A stretch of 64,000 nucleotides of DNA from Allobosea sp. Root483D1 (GCF_001429505.1 NZ_LMJW01000020.1:530975-594974), one strand, 5' to 3'; shown: positions 1 through 9,094, numbered from the stretch's first letter. Notes: generated from the letters alone by a model not told the origin. Made by a program: numbers and translations.

Positions 1-331
1 TGGCGAAAGCCCCGCCAACTTCCTCGATGTCGGTGGCGGCGCCACCGAGGAGAAGGTCACGGCGGCCTTCAAGATCATCACCGCCGATCCGAAGGTGAAG
101 GGCATCCTGGTCAACATCTTCGGCGGCATCATGAAATGCGACGTCATCGCCCGCGGCGTTATCGCGGCGGTGAAGACGGTCGGGCTCGAAGTGCCGCTGG
201 TGGTGCGCCTCGAAGGCACCAATGTTGCCGAAGGCAAGGAGATCATCCGGACGTCGGGCCTGAACGTCATCCCGGCCGATGATCTCGACGACGCCGCGCA
301 GAAGATCGTCGCCGCGATCAAGAAGGGTTGA
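1..331 (+). CDS. sucC: Succinyl-CoA ligase (ADP-forming) subunit beta, C-terminal part
   Basis: This is the last ~109 codons of the beta subunit; the start lies left of the window and the first whole codon begins at base 2. The enzyme interconverts succinyl-CoA and succinate with ATP or GTP formation in the TCA cycle, as a complex with SucD. The visible part is the C-terminal ligase-CoA domain: the stretch PANFLDVGGGA, then KGILVNIFGGIMKCD and the G-T-N motif (RLEGTNVAEGK) typical of SucC. It sits 9 nt upstream of sucD, the standard partner order, so the two are surely co-transcribed. The family assignment is secure. Confidence 0.96.
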   Translation, partial: GESPANFLDVGGGATEEKVTAAFKIITADPKVKGILVNIFGGIMKCDVIARGVIAAVKTVGLEVPLVVRLEGTNVAEGKEIIRTSGLNVIPADDLDDAAQKIVAAIKKG

Positions 332-340
332 GGTAAACCG

Positions 341-1225
341 ATGTCCATCCTGATCGACAAGAACACCAAGGTCATCTGCCAGGGCTTCACCGGCAAGAAC
401 GGCACCTTCCATTCCGAGCAGGCGATCGCCTATGGCACGCTGATGGTCGGCGGCACCTCGCCGGGCAAGGGCGGTTCGCTCCATCTCGGCCTGCCGGTCT
501 TCGACACCGTCGCCGAGGCGCGCGACAAGACCGGTGCGACCGCCTCCGTCGTCTACGTCCCGCCGCCGGGCGCGGCCGATGCGATCTGCGAGGCGATCGA
601 CGCCGAGATCCCGCTGATCATCTGCATCACCGAGGGCATTCCGGTGCTCGATATGGTCCGGGTGAAGCGTTCGCTCTCCGGCTCCAAGTCTCGCCTGATC
701 GGGCCGAACTGCCCGGGCGTCGTCACTGCCGGCGAAAGCAAGATCGGCATCATGCCGGCCAACATCTTCAAGCCGGGCTCGGTCGGCATCGTCTCGCGCT
801 CCGGCACGCTGACCTATGAAGCGGTGTTCCAGACCACGAACGAGGGCCTCGGCCAGACCACCGCGGTCGGCATCGGCGGCGACCCGGTCAAGGGCACCGA
901 GTTCATCGACATGCTCGAGATGTTCCTCGCCGACGAGAAGACCACCTCGATCGTGATGATCGGCGAGATCGGCGGCTCGGCCGAGGAAGACGCGGCGCAG
1001 TTCATCAAGGACGAGGCCAAGCGCGGTCGCAAGAAGCCGATGGTCGGCTTCATCGCCGGCCGCACCGCGCCTCCGGGCCGTCGCATGGGCCATGCGGGTG
1101 CGATCATCTCCGGCGGCAAGGGCGGCGCGGAAGACAAGATCGCGGCGATGGAAGCGGCCGGTATCCGGGTCTCGCCGTCGCCGGCTCGCCTCGGAAAGAC
1201 CTTGGTCGAGGTGTTGAAGGGCTGA
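341..1225 (+). CDS. sucD: Succinyl-CoA ligase (ADP-forming) subunit alpha
   Basis: At 294 aa this is the normal length for SucD. It has an N-terminal CoA-binding Rossmann domain (QGFTGKNGTFHSEQA near residues 14-28) and a C-terminal ligase domain. The phosphohistidine loop RRMGHAGAI puts the active-site His at residue 251. The protein forms the heterotetrameric ligase with SucC. The start ATG is preceded by GAGGT in the short gap after sucC, which supports this start. A 109-nt gap with two hairpins separates it from sucA. Confidence 0.98.
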   Translation: MSILIDKNTKVICQGFTGKNGTFHSEQAIAYGTLMVGGTSPGKGGSLHLGLPVFDTVAEARDKTGATASVVYVPPPGAADAICEAIDAEIPLIICITEGIPVLDMVRVKRSLSGSKSRLIGPNCPGVVTAGESKIGIMPANIFKPGSVGIVSRSGTLTYEAVFQTTNEGLGQTTAVGIGGDPVKGTEFIDMLEMFLADEKTTSIVMIGEIGGSAEEDAAQFIKDEAKRGRKKPMVGFIAGRTAPPGRRMGHAGAIISGGKGGAEDKIAAMEAAGIRVSPSPARLGKTLVEVLKG

Positions 1226-1239
1226 TCGTTAGGCGCGAC

Positions 1240-1305
1240 GGCCGGGGCGACCCGGCCATGCGTTTCCCATCAGTGATGTAGACGATGGTCGGCGCGGGGC
1301 CGACC
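1240..1305 (+). other. Two GC-rich hairpins between sucD and sucA
   Basis: Two perfect stem-loops lie in the sucD-sucA gap. The first has arms GGCCGGG (1240-1246) and CCCGGCC (1251-1257) around a GCGA tetraloop. The second has arms GGTCGG (1287-1292) and CCGACC (1300-1305). Neither is followed by a T run, so they are more likely mRNA-stabilising or processing structures than intrinsic terminators. This is inference from sequence only. Confidence 0.5.
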
Positions 1306-1334
1306 GTGATGCGGTAGGAAAAGGCAGGACGACC

Positions 1335-4292
1335 ATGGCTCGCCAGGATATCAATGAGGCTCTCGCGCAGACCGGGTTCCTCTATGGCGGCAACGCGGCC
1401 TATATCGAAGATCTCTACGCCCGCTATCAGGCCGATCCGAAGTCGGTCGATCCGGAATGGCAGGGCTTCTTCGCCGGGCTGAACGACGACAAGCAGGCGG
1501 TCGCCGCCAACGCCAAGGGTGCGTCCTGGAAGAAGCCGAACTGGCCGATCCCGGCCGGCGGCGAACTGGTCTCGGCGCTCGACGGTAACTGGGCCGCGGT
1601 CGAGAAGGCGGTGGGCGAGAAGCTCGGCGCCAAGGCCAAGGCCGCCGGCGCGACATTGTCGGCTGCCGATGTCCAGCAGGCGACGCGCGACTCGGTGCGC
1701 GCGATCATGCTGATCCGCGCCTATCGGATGCGCGGCCACCTTCATGCCCAGCTCGACCCACTCGGCATCGAGAGCCAGAAGGACCCGGAGGAGCTGTCCC
1801 CGGCGGCGTTCGGCTTCTCTGACGCCGATCTCGACCGCAAGATCTTCATCGACAACGTGCTCGGCCTGGAGTTCGCCACCATCCGCGAGATGACGGCGAT
1901 CCTGCAGCGGACCTACTGCCAGACGATCGGCATCGAGTTCATGCACATCTCCGATCCCGAGCAGAAGGCCTGGCTGCAGGAGCGGATCGAGGGACCGGAC
2001 AAGGAGATCGCCTTCACTCGCGAGGGCAAGAAGGCGATCCTGAACAAGCTGGTCGAGACCGAGGGCTTCGAGAAGTTCCTCGACCTGAAGTTCACCGGCA
2101 CCAAGCGTTTCGGCCTCGATGGCGGCGAGTCGCTGGTCCCGGCGCTGGAGCAGATCATCAAGCGCGGCGGCTCGCTCGGCGTGCGCGACATCGTCTTCGG
2201 CATGGCCCATCGCGGCCGCCTCAACGTGCTGACCCAGGTGCTGGGCAAGCCGCACCGGGCGCTGTTCCACGAGTTCAAGGGCGGCTCCTTTGCCCCCGAC
2301 GATGTCGAGGGCTCGGGCGACGTCAAGTACCATCTCGGCGCCTCGTCGGACCGCGAGTTCGACGGCAACAACGTCCATGTCTCGCTGACCGCCAACCCCT
2401 CGCATCTCGAGATCGTCGATCCCGTCGTGCTCGGCAAGGTCCGCGCCAAGCAGGACCAGTTCGGCGACATCGTCGAGCGCTCCAAGGTGCTGCCGCTGCT
2501 GATCCATGGCGATGCCGCCTTCGCCGGCCAGGGCGTGGTCGCCGAATGCCTCGGCCTGTCCGGGCTGAAGGGCCACCGCACCGGCGGCTCGCTGCATTTC
2601 ATCATCAACAACCAGATCGGTTTCACCACCTATCCGCGCTATTCGCGCTCCTCGCCCTATCCGTCCGACGTGGCCAAGATGGTCGAGGCGCCGGTCTTCC
2701 ACGTGAACGGCGACGATCCGGAAGCGGTGGTCTTCGCCGCCAAGATCGCGATCGAGTTCCGGCAGAAGTTCCACAAGCCGGTCGTGATCGACATGTTCTG
2801 CTATCGCCGCTTCGGCCATAACGAAGGCGACGAGCCGGGCTTCACCCAGCCCCTGATGTACCGCAAGATCCGCGGCCACAAGTCGACGCTGGAACTCTAT
2901 GGCACCAAGCTCGAGGCCGAGGGCGTGATCCAGCCCGGCGAGCTCGACCAGATGCGCGCCGCCTGGAAGGACAAGCTCGAGGTCGAGTTCGACGCTGGCC
3001 AGGCCTTCAAGCCGAACAAGGCGGACTGGCTCGACGGCCGCTGGGCCGGCATGAAGGCGATCCGCGCCGACGAGGACGATCCGCGTCGCGGCGCGACCGG
3101 CGTGCCGGAAGCGACCCTGAAGGAGATCACGCAGAGGATCACCGAGGTTCCGGAAGGCTTCAACGTCCACAAGACGATCCAGCGCTTCCTCGACAACCGC
3201 CGCAAGGCGGTCGAGAGCGGGCAGGGCATCGACTGGGCGACGGCAGAATCACTCGCCTTCGGCTCGCTGCTGCTTGACGGCAATCCGGTGCGCCTCTCCG
3301 GCCAGGATTGCGAGCGCGGCACCTTCTCGCAGCGCCATTCGGTCCTGATCGACCAGGAGAACGAGGCCCGCCACACCTCGCTGAACCATGTCCGCGAGGG
3401 CCAGGCCCGCTACGAGGTCATCAATTCGATGCTCTCGGAAGAGGCGGTGCTCGGCTTCGAATACGGCTACACCCTGTCGGAGCCGAATGCGCTGACCTGC
3501 TGGGAGGCTCAGTTCGGCGACTTCGCCAACGGTGCGCAGGTCGTGTTCGACCAGTTCATCTCCTCGGGCGAGCGCAAGTGGCTGCGCATGTCGGGCCTCG
3601 TCTGCCTCTTGCCGCACGGCTATGAGGGCCAGGGTCCGGAGCACTCCTCGGCGCGCCTCGAGCGCTTCCTGCAGATGTGCGCGGAAGACAACATGCAGGT
3701 GGCGAACTGCTCGACCCCGGCGAGCTATTTCCACATCCTGCGCCGGCAGCTTAAGCGCGACTTCCGCAAGCCGCTGATCCTGATGACGCCCAAGTCGCTG
3801 CTGCGCCACAAGCGCTGCGTCTCCGACCTCTCGGAGCTGGCCGAGGGCTCGACCTTCCACCGCGTGCTGCACGACGATGCCGAGCGCGGCAAGTCGACCA
3901 CCAAGCTGGTCAAGGATTCGAAAATCCGCCGCGTCGTGCTCTGCACCGGCAAGGTCTATTTCGACCTGCTGGAGGAGCGCGAGAAGCGTGGGCTGGACGA
4001 TGTCTACCTGATGCGCGTCGAGCAGCTCTATCCGTTCCCGCTGAAGTCGCTGGCGCAGGAGCTGGCGCGCTTCAAGGGCGCCGACGTCGTCTGGTGCCAG
4101 GAGGAGCCGAAGAACCAGGGCTCCTGGACCTTCGTCGAGCCCTATCTGGAGTGGGTGCTGGGCCATGCCGGCTCGAAGTCGAAGCGGCCGCGCTATGTCG
4201 GCCGCCCGGCCTCGGCCGCGACCGCGACCGGCTTGATGTCGAAGCACCTCGGCCAGCTCAACGCCTTCCTGGACGAGACCTTCGCGGTCTGA
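1335..4292 (+). CDS. sucA: 2-oxoglutarate dehydrogenase E1 component
   Basis: At 985 aa this is the thiamine-diphosphate-dependent E1 subunit that decarboxylates 2-oxoglutarate and transfers the succinyl group to the lipoyl arm of SucB. The N-terminus (residues 10-45, FLYGGNAAYIEDLYARYQ) is the E1 motif that docks to E2. The ThDP/Mg site is seen as GDAAFAGQGV near residue 392 and NNQIGFTT near 425, and the transketolase-like C-terminal domain is complete (LLPHGYEGQGPEHSSARLER). An AGGA lies 8 nt before the ATG. It is flanked by sucD and sucB in the canonical operon order. Length and motifs are full; no anomaly is seen. Confidence 0.98.
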   Translation: MARQDINEALAQTGFLYGGNAAYIEDLYARYQADPKSVDPEWQGFFAGLNDDKQAVAANAKGASWKKPNWPIPAGGELVSALDGNWAAVEKAVGEKLGAKAKAAGATLSAADVQQATRDSVRAIMLIRAYRMRGHLHAQLDPLGIESQKDPEELSPAAFGFSDADLDRKIFIDNVLGLEFATIREMTAILQRTYCQTIGIEFMHISDPEQKAWLQERIEGPDKEIAFTREGKKAILNKLVETEGFEKFLDLKFTGTKRFGLDGGESLVPALEQIIKRGGSLGVRDIVFGMAHRGRLNVLTQVLGKPHRALFHEFKGGSFAPDDVEGSGDVKYHLGASSDREFDGNNVHVSLTANPSHLEIVDPVVLGKVRAKQDQFGDIVERSKVLPLLIHGDAAFAGQGVVAECLGLSGLKGHRTGGSLHFIINNQIGFTTYPRYSRSSPYPSDVAKMVEAPVFHVNGDDPEAVVFAAKIAIEFRQKFHKPVVIDMFCYRRFGHNEGDEPGFTQPLMYRKIRGHKSTLELYGTKLEAEGVIQPGELDQMRAAWKDKLEVEFDAGQAFKPNKADWLDGRWAGMKAIRADEDDPRRGATGVPEATLKEITQRITEVPEGFNVHKTIQRFLDNRRKAVESGQGIDWATAESLAFGSLLLDGNPVRLSGQDCERGTFSQRHSVLIDQENEARHTSLNHVREGQARYEVINSMLSEEAVLGFEYGYTLSEPNALTCWEAQFGDFANGAQVVFDQFISSGERKWLRMSGLVCLLPHGYEGQGPEHSSARLERFLQMCAEDNMQVANCSTPASYFHILRRQLKRDFRKPLILMTPKSLLRHKRCVSDLSELAEGSTFHRVLHDDAERGKSTTKLVKDSKIRRVVLCTGKVYFDLLEEREKRGLDDVYLMRVEQLYPFPLKSLAQELARFKGADVVWCQEEPKNQGSWTFVEPYLEWVLGHAGSKSKRPRYVGRPASAATATGLMSKHLGQLNAFLDETFAV

Positions 4293-4309
4293 TCCGGATT
4301 CATTCAGCG

Positions 4310-4358
4310 GAGCATGATCTTCCCCGAAAACCGGTTTCCACTTTTCGGGATCATGCTC
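4310..4358. repeat. Intergenic palindromic repeat, family A (copy 1)
   Basis: This is a 49-nt imperfect palindrome with outer arms GAGCATGATC and GATCATGCTC, inner arms CCCGAAAA and TTTTCGGG, and a loop containing CCGGTTTCCAC. The same architecture recurs at 13092-13142, 14146-14196 and 48295-48345. This copy lies in the sucA-sucB gap. Elements of this design are common between genes in Rhizobiales genomes (general knowledge); its function is unknown. Confidence 0.75.
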
Positions 4359-4386
4359 AGACAAAAGACACGAGAAGAGGCCTGAC

Positions 4387-5673
4387 ATGGCGACCGAAAT
4401 CCGCGTTCCGACCCTCGGCGAATCCGTCTCCGAGGCCACTATCGGCAAGTGGTTCAAGAAGCCCGGCGACGCGGTGAAGGCGGACGAGCCTTTGGTCGAG
4501 CTCGAGACCGACAAGGTGACGCTCGAGGTCAACGCGCCGGCGGCCGGCGTGCTTGGCGAGATCGTCGCCAAGGAAGGCGAGACGGTCGGTGTCAGCGCGC
4601 TGCTCGGCACGATCTCTGCGGGCGACGGCAAGGCCGCGGGATCGGCCAAGGACGAGAAGAAGGCCGATGCAGCCGTCGCGCAGGCCGCCGGCAAGGCCGG
4701 CGCCGAGACCTCGGCCGACGCGCAGAAGAAGGCCGGCGAAGTCGCCGGAGCCACGCCTGTGAAGCCGGCGACCAAGGCGGCGGACTCCGGTCCCGCCGTC
4801 TCCCGCCTCGCCGCCGAGAGCGGCGTCGATCCCTCGACCGTCGGGGCTTCCGGCAAGGACGGCCGTGTCACCAAGGGCGACATGCTGGCGGCGATCGCGA
4901 CCGGCCCTGCTGTTGCCGCTGCGGCGCCGGCTGCTCCCATTCAGGTGCGGGCACCGTCGGCCCCCGACGACGCCTCGCGTGAAGAGCGGGTCAAGATGAC
5001 CAAGCTGCGCCAGACCATCGCGCGCCGGCTCAAGGAAGCCCAGACCAACGCCGCCATGCTGACCACCTTCAACGAGGTGGACATGACCAACGTCATGGCG
5101 CTGCGCAACCAGTACAAGGACGTGTTCGAGAAGAAGCACGGCGTGAAGCTCGGCTTCATGGGCTTCTTCGTGAAGGCCTGCGTCCAGGCGCTGAAGGAGA
5201 TCCCCTCCGTCAACGCCGAGATCGACGGCACCGATATCGTCTACAAGAACTACTACCACGTCGCGGTCGCGGTCGGCACAGACAAGGGCCTCGTCGTGCC
5301 GGTGGTGCGCGATGCCGACCAGCTCTCGATCGCCGGTGTCGAGAAGGAGATCGGCGCACTCGGCAGGAAGGCCCGTGATGGCGCCCTCAAGATCGAAGAG
5401 ATGCAGGGCGGCACTTTCACCATCTCGAATGGCGGCGTCTACGGCTCGCTGATGTCGACGCCGATCCTGAACGCGCCGCAATCGGCGATTCTGGGCATGC
5501 ACAAGATCCAGGAGCGGCCGGTTGTGGTCGCCGGCAAGATCGAGATCCGGCCGATGATGTATCTGGCGGTTTCCTATGACCACCGCATCATCGACGGCAA
5601 GGAGGCGGTGACCTTCCTCGTCCGCGTCAAGGAAGGCCTGGAGGACCCGGCGCGCCTCGTCCTCGACCTCTGA
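4387..5673 (+). CDS. sucB: Dihydrolipoamide succinyltransferase, E2 of 2-oxoglutarate dehydrogenase
   Basis: This is a 428-aa E2 core protein of the 2-oxoglutarate dehydrogenase complex. The domain order is: one lipoyl domain (residues 1-77, with the lipoylated Lys43 in ETDKVTLEV); an Ala/Lys-rich linker; a peripheral E1/E3-binding domain around 135-170 (SRLAAESGVDPSTVGASGKD); and a C-terminal acyltransferase domain ending in the catalytic motif YDHRIIDGKEAV. A good AGAGG lies upstream of the ATG. It follows sucA. It is a single-lipoyl-domain form, as usual for SucB. Confidence 0.98.
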   Translation: MATEIRVPTLGESVSEATIGKWFKKPGDAVKADEPLVELETDKVTLEVNAPAAGVLGEIVAKEGETVGVSALLGTISAGDGKAAGSAKDEKKADAAVAQAAGKAGAETSADAQKKAGEVAGATPVKPATKAADSGPAVSRLAAESGVDPSTVGASGKDGRVTKGDMLAAIATGPAVAAAAPAAPIQVRAPSAPDDASREERVKMTKLRQTIARRLKEAQTNAAMLTTFNEVDMTNVMALRNQYKDVFEKKHGVKLGFMGFFVKACVQALKEIPSVNAEIDGTDIVYKNYYHVAVAVGTDKGLVVPVVRDADQLSIAGVEKEIGALGRKARDGALKIEEMQGGTFTISNGGVYGSLMSTPILNAPQSAILGMHKIQERPVVVAGKIEIRPMMYLAVSYDHRIIDGKEAVTFLVRVKEGLEDPARLVLDL

Positions 5674-5684
5674 GGTAACCGCCC

Positions 5685-6086
5685 GTGGCGGGCATACACT
5701 TCATGGCGCTGCCGATCGCCGCGAGCATGGTCTTGCTCCTGGTCCATATCGGCGTTCAAGCCATTACGGTGACGCGTGAGTTCGGTTCGGCCTGGAATGC
5801 CGGACCTCGCGATGAGGAACTGAGGCCAAAGGGCGTTCTTGCGGGGCGCGCCGAGCGCGCGCTGCGCAACTATCTCGAAACGTTCCCCGCTTTCGGCATT
5901 CTGGCCTTGACCCTGGCGGCGATGGAGCGGGCCGATGGGCTGGGACTGTTTGGAGCGCTGCTCTGGCTCGTCGGGCGCATCATCTACCTGCCGCTCTACC
6001 TCGCTGGCATTCCGTACTGGCGCAGCCTGGCCTGGACCGCTGCTACTGGCGGATTATTGCTGATGGTCGTGCGAACGATCCTCTAG
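5685..6086 (+). CDS. MAPEG-family membrane protein
   Basis: This 133-aa protein has about four hydrophobic segments and matches the MAPEG superfamily (membrane-associated eicosanoid/glutathione metabolism) in layout. After the first membrane segment comes a polar loop, then the RAxRALxNxxET-like element (RAERALRNYLETFPAF) that is the family hallmark, and a C-terminal RxxYLPLYLAGIPYWRS stretch. The GTG at 5685 is preceded by GAGGT; an in-frame ATG at 5703 is the alternative start. It sits 11 nt after sucB and 16 nt before a VOC gene, inside the suc-lpd operon. Its substrate is unknown. Confidence 0.85.
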   Translation: MAGIHFMALPIAASMVLLLVHIGVQAITVTREFGSAWNAGPRDEELRPKGVLAGRAERALRNYLETFPAFGILALTLAAMERADGLGLFGALLWLVGRIIYLPLYLAGIPYWRSLAWTAATGGLLLMVVRTIL

Positions 6087-6102
6087 ACGGGAAGGAGTAG
6101 CC

Positions 6103-6531
6103 GTGTCCTTCGGACCCAACCCGCCGCCAATCCAGGCGCATATCTGCGTCAAGGGCGGTGACGAGGCGATCGCCTTCTACGAGAAGGCCTTCGGCGCGCA
6201 GTGCACCTTCAAGGCGATGGCCGATGACGGCAGACGGGTGATGCACGCCAATCTGGCACTCTTCGGCGGCGAGGTCATGCTGCATGACGAGTTCCCGGAG
6301 TTCGGCGGCGATGTCATGGCGCCGAGTTCGCATGGCGGCGCCAGCATCGCGATCAGCATCAACCTGCCGGCCCCGGCCGACGTCGATGCCGCGATCGCCA
6401 AGGCTGAAGCCGCCGGTGCCGACGTCATCATGCCGCCGAGCGACGTGTTCTGGGGCGCTCGTTATGCACGGCTCCGCGATCCCTTCGGCCATGTCTGGGC
6501 CTTCAACGCGCCGCTGGCGCAGCAATCGTAA
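6103..6531 (+). CDS. VOC-family (glyoxalase/bleomycin-resistance-like) protein
   Basis: This is a 142-aa protein of the PhnB-like branch of the vicinal oxygen chelate superfamily. It has one beta-alpha-beta-beta-beta unit near residues 8-60 (AHICVKGGDEAIAFYEKAFGA) and a second ending in RLRDPFGHVWAFN. The GTG start is chosen because a strong AAGGAG lies 7 nt upstream. It lies between the MAPEG gene and lpd in one transcription unit. Such proteins bind a metal and act on small electrophiles or glyoxal-like compounds; no specific activity can be assigned from sequence. Confidence 0.85.
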   Translation: MSFGPNPPPIQAHICVKGGDEAIAFYEKAFGAQCTFKAMADDGRRVMHANLALFGGEVMLHDEFPEFGGDVMAPSSHGGASIAISINLPAPADVDAAIAKAEAAGADVIMPPSDVFWGARYARLRDPFGHVWAFNAPLAQQS

Positions 6532-6552
6532 AATCTGACTGAAAGAGAGACC

Positions 6553-7953
6553 ATGTCCTACGATCTCGTCGTCATCGGAACTGGCCCCGGCGGCTATGTC
6601 TGCGCCATTCGTGCCGCCCAGCTCGGCCTCAAGGTCGCGGTCGTCGAGAAGCGCAAGACCCATGGCGGCACCTGCCTGAACGTCGGCTGCATACCCTCGA
6701 AGGCGCTGCTGCACGCCTCCGAGATGTTCGACGAGGCGAGCCACACCTTCCCGAGCCTTGGCATCAGCGTCGGCAAGCCGAAGCTCGATCTGAAGCAGAT
6801 GCTGGTCCACAAGCAGGAGACCGTCGACGCCAACGTCAACGGCGTCGCCTTCCTCCTGAAGAAGAACAAGATCGAGCCGTTCCACGGCACGGCCTCGATC
6901 CCGGCCGCCGGCAAGGTTGTCGTCACTGCCGAGGACGGCAAGACGCAGGAGCTCGAAACCAAGAGCATCGTCATCGCCACCGGCTCTGAATCGACGGCAC
7001 TGCCGGGTGTCACCACCGACGAGAAGACAGTGGTGACCTCGACCGGCGCGCTCGAACTCACCGCCGTGCCAAAGGAGCTGCTGGTGGTCGGCGCCGGCGT
7101 GATCGGGCTCGAGATCGGCTCGGTCTGGGCCCGGCTCGGCGCCAAGGTCACGGTGGTCGAGTTCCTCGACCGCATTCTGCCCGGCATGGATGACGAGATC
7201 GCCAAGCAGTTCCAGCGCATCCTGCAGAAGCAGGGCTTCACCTTCCATCTCGGCTCCAAGGTCACCAAGGTCGAGGTCGCCAAGAAGGGCGGAGCCACCG
7301 TCACGGTCGAGCCGTCCGCCGGCGGCGAGGCCAGGTCGCTCAATGCCGACATCGTGCTGGTCGCGATCGGCCGGCGCCCGAACACGGATGGCCTCGGCCT
7401 CGACAAGGCCGGCGTTGCGACCGAGCGCGGCCGCGTCGTCATCGACGACCATTTCCAGACCAATGTCCCCGGCATCTACGCGATCGGCGACGTGGTGCGC
7501 GGGCCGATGCTGGCGCACAAGGCCGAGGATGAGGGCGTTGCCGTTGCCGAGATCCTCGCCGGCAAGCACGGCCATGTGAATTACGACGCCATTCCCGGCA
7601 TCGTCTACACCGCCCCAGAGGTTGCCGCGATCGGCAAGACCGAGGAAGAGCTCAAGGCGGCGGGCGTCGCCTACAAGGTCGGCAAGTTCCCGTTCACGGC
7701 CAATGGCCGGGCGCGGGCGATGCGGCACACTGACGGCTTCGTCAAGTTCCTTGCCGACGCGGCGACCGACCGCGTGCTCGGCTGCCACATCATCGGCCCG
7801 CATGCCGGCGACCTGATCGCCGAGGTGACCGTGCTGATGGAGTTCGGCGGCTCGGCCGAGGACCTCGCCCGCACCTGCCACGCCCATCCGACGCTGGCCG
7901 AGGCGGTCAAGGAAGCGGCGCTCGCCGTCGACAAGCGCCCGATCCATATGTGA
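6553..7953 (+). CDS. lpdA: Dihydrolipoamide dehydrogenase (E3)
   Basis: This 466-aa flavoprotein reoxidises dihydrolipoamide with NAD+ for the 2-oxoglutarate complex. It shows the FAD fingerprint GTGPGGY (residues 9-15), the redox-active disulfide GGTCLNVGC (Cys41 and Cys46), the NAD fingerprint VVGAGVIGLEIG near 180, and the C-terminal catalytic dyad in HPTLAE (His445, Glu450). AAGAGAG precedes the start. It is the last gene of the suc operon, with a repeat/hairpin element immediately after it. Confidence 0.98.
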   Translation: MSYDLVVIGTGPGGYVCAIRAAQLGLKVAVVEKRKTHGGTCLNVGCIPSKALLHASEMFDEASHTFPSLGISVGKPKLDLKQMLVHKQETVDANVNGVAFLLKKNKIEPFHGTASIPAAGKVVVTAEDGKTQELETKSIVIATGSESTALPGVTTDEKTVVTSTGALELTAVPKELLVVGAGVIGLEIGSVWARLGAKVTVVEFLDRILPGMDDEIAKQFQRILQKQGFTFHLGSKVTKVEVAKKGGATVTVEPSAGGEARSLNADIVLVAIGRRPNTDGLGLDKAGVATERGRVVIDDHFQTNVPGIYAIGDVVRGPMLAHKAEDEGVAVAEILAGKHGHVNYDAIPGIVYTAPEVAAIGKTEEELKAAGVAYKVGKFPFTANGRARAMRHTDGFVKFLADAATDRVLGCHIIGPHAGDLIAEVTVLMEFGGSAEDLARTCHAHPTLAEAVKEAALAVDKRPIHM

Positions 7954-7966
7954 GCGGGGCCAAACG

Positions 7967-8065
7967 CGTCATTCTCGGGCGGCGCGCAGCGCCGGCCCGG
8001 GAATCTCGTGCAGAAAGAGGCGCTTTGTCGTCCTGCGATGCTCGGGTCTTCGCCCGAGCATGACG
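7967..8065. repeat. Intergenic hairpin repeat, family B (copy 1, inverted)
   Basis: This ~100-nt element is bounded by CGTCATTCTCGGGC on the left and GCTCGGGTCTTCGCCCGAGC-type hairpin sequence followed by ATGACG on the right. In reverse orientation it resembles the elements at 37301-37405 and 44823-44921. It lies between the convergent lpdA and folD genes, where its hairpins could end transcription from both sides (inference). Confidence 0.65.
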
Positions 8066-8072
8066 TGCCTTG

Positions 8073-8927
8073 TCAGCCTCGCCGCGCCCGGTAGGCGGTC
8101 AGCGTGTTGCGCAGCAGGCAGGCGATGGTCATCGGGCCGACGCCGCCCGGAACCGGGGTGATCGCGCCAGCGACTTCGACGGCCTCGGCATAATCTACAT
8201 CGCCTGCGAGCTTGCCGTCCGGCATGCGGTTGATGCCGACGTCGATCACCGTGGCGCCGGGCTTCAGCCAATCTCCCTTGATCATGCGCGGACGGCCGAC
8301 AGCCGCGACGACGATATCGGCGCGGCGGACCACAGCCGGCAGGTCGCGCGTGCGCGAATGGGCGATGGTGACGGTGCAGTCGGCTTGCAGCAATAACTGC
8401 GCGACCGGCCGTCCGACCAGTTCCGAACGGCCGACGACCACCGCTTCCAGCCCCGACAACGACGGCAGCGCCTGCTTCAGCAGCAACATGCAGCCGAGCG
8501 GCGTGCAGGGCACGAGGCCGTTCTTGCCGCCGGCGAGCAGCCCGGCATTGATCGGATGGAGACCATCGACGTCCTTGGCCGGATCGATGGCGTCGATGAT
8601 GCGGCCGGTGTCGATATGCTTCGGCAGCGGCAACTGGACGAGAATGCCATCGACGCCGTCGTCGGCGTTCAACTCGGCGATCTTGGCGAGCAGCGCCGCC
8701 TCGGTCGTCTCTGCCGGCAGGCGGTGGGCGACCGAGTTCATGCCGATCTCGGCCGCGAGCTTCTCCTTGGAGGCAACATAGACCTTGCTGGCCGGGTCCT
8801 CGCCGACGAGCACGACATGCAGGCCGGGGGTGGGCTTGCGGGCTGCCTTGAGCGCCGCGACCTCGCGGCCGATCTCAGCCCGCAATTCAGCCGCTGCCGC
8901 CTTGCCGTCGATGATGCGTGCCGTCAT
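8073..8927 (-). CDS. folD: Bifunctional methylene-THF dehydrogenase / methenyl-THF cyclohydrolase
   Basis: This 284-aa enzyme interconverts 5,10-methylene-THF, methenyl-THF and 10-formyl-THF. Recognisable motifs are VGEDPASKVYVASKEK (catalytic Tyr/Lys region), ILVQLPLPKH, DVDGLHPINAG, PCTPLGCM, the nucleotide-binding VVGRSELVGRP, and the C-terminal TPVPGGVGPMT. The start is set at the ATG whose product begins MTARIIDG, as in FolD homologues; the open frame extends further upstream without similarity. It is divergent from the deaminase operon at 9095. Confidence 0.97.
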   Translation of the reverse strand: MTARIIDGKAAAAELRAEIGREVAALKAARKPTPGLHVVLVGEDPASKVYVASKEKLAAEIGMNSVAHRLPAETTEAALLAKIAELNADDGVDGILVQLPLPKHIDTGRIIDAIDPAKDVDGLHPINAGLLAGGKNGLVPCTPLGCMLLLKQALPSLSGLEAVVVGRSELVGRPVAQLLLQADCTVTIAHSRTRDLPAVVRRADIVVAAVGRPRMIKGDWLKPGATVIDVGINRMPDGKLAGDVDYAEAVEVAGAITPVPGGVGPMTIACLLRNTLTAYRARRG

Positions 8928-9094
8928 GACCAGCTCCGTCCTGCGCATTCGTGCGTCCTCATGCGCGATCACCGGGCGGGCGGCAAGTATGGATGCGACG
9001 CCGCCTTGCCGATCTGCGTCTCGCTTGCTTGTTCTCGTCCGAGCCGGCCTGTATCGACCAATGTGCAGCAGCAGCCGGCAGGGGAGACAGCGAC

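Noticed and set aside
1104..3170. 688-codon open frame antisense to sucA
   Set aside because: GC-rich third positions keep the complementary frame open; the product is Arg/Asp/Leu-rich with no motif, while sucA on the plus strand is complete.
3249..4940. 563-codon open frame antisense to sucA/sucB
   Set aside because: It crosses two well-supported genes and the intergenic repeat; composition is low complexity (Ser/Ala/Pro).
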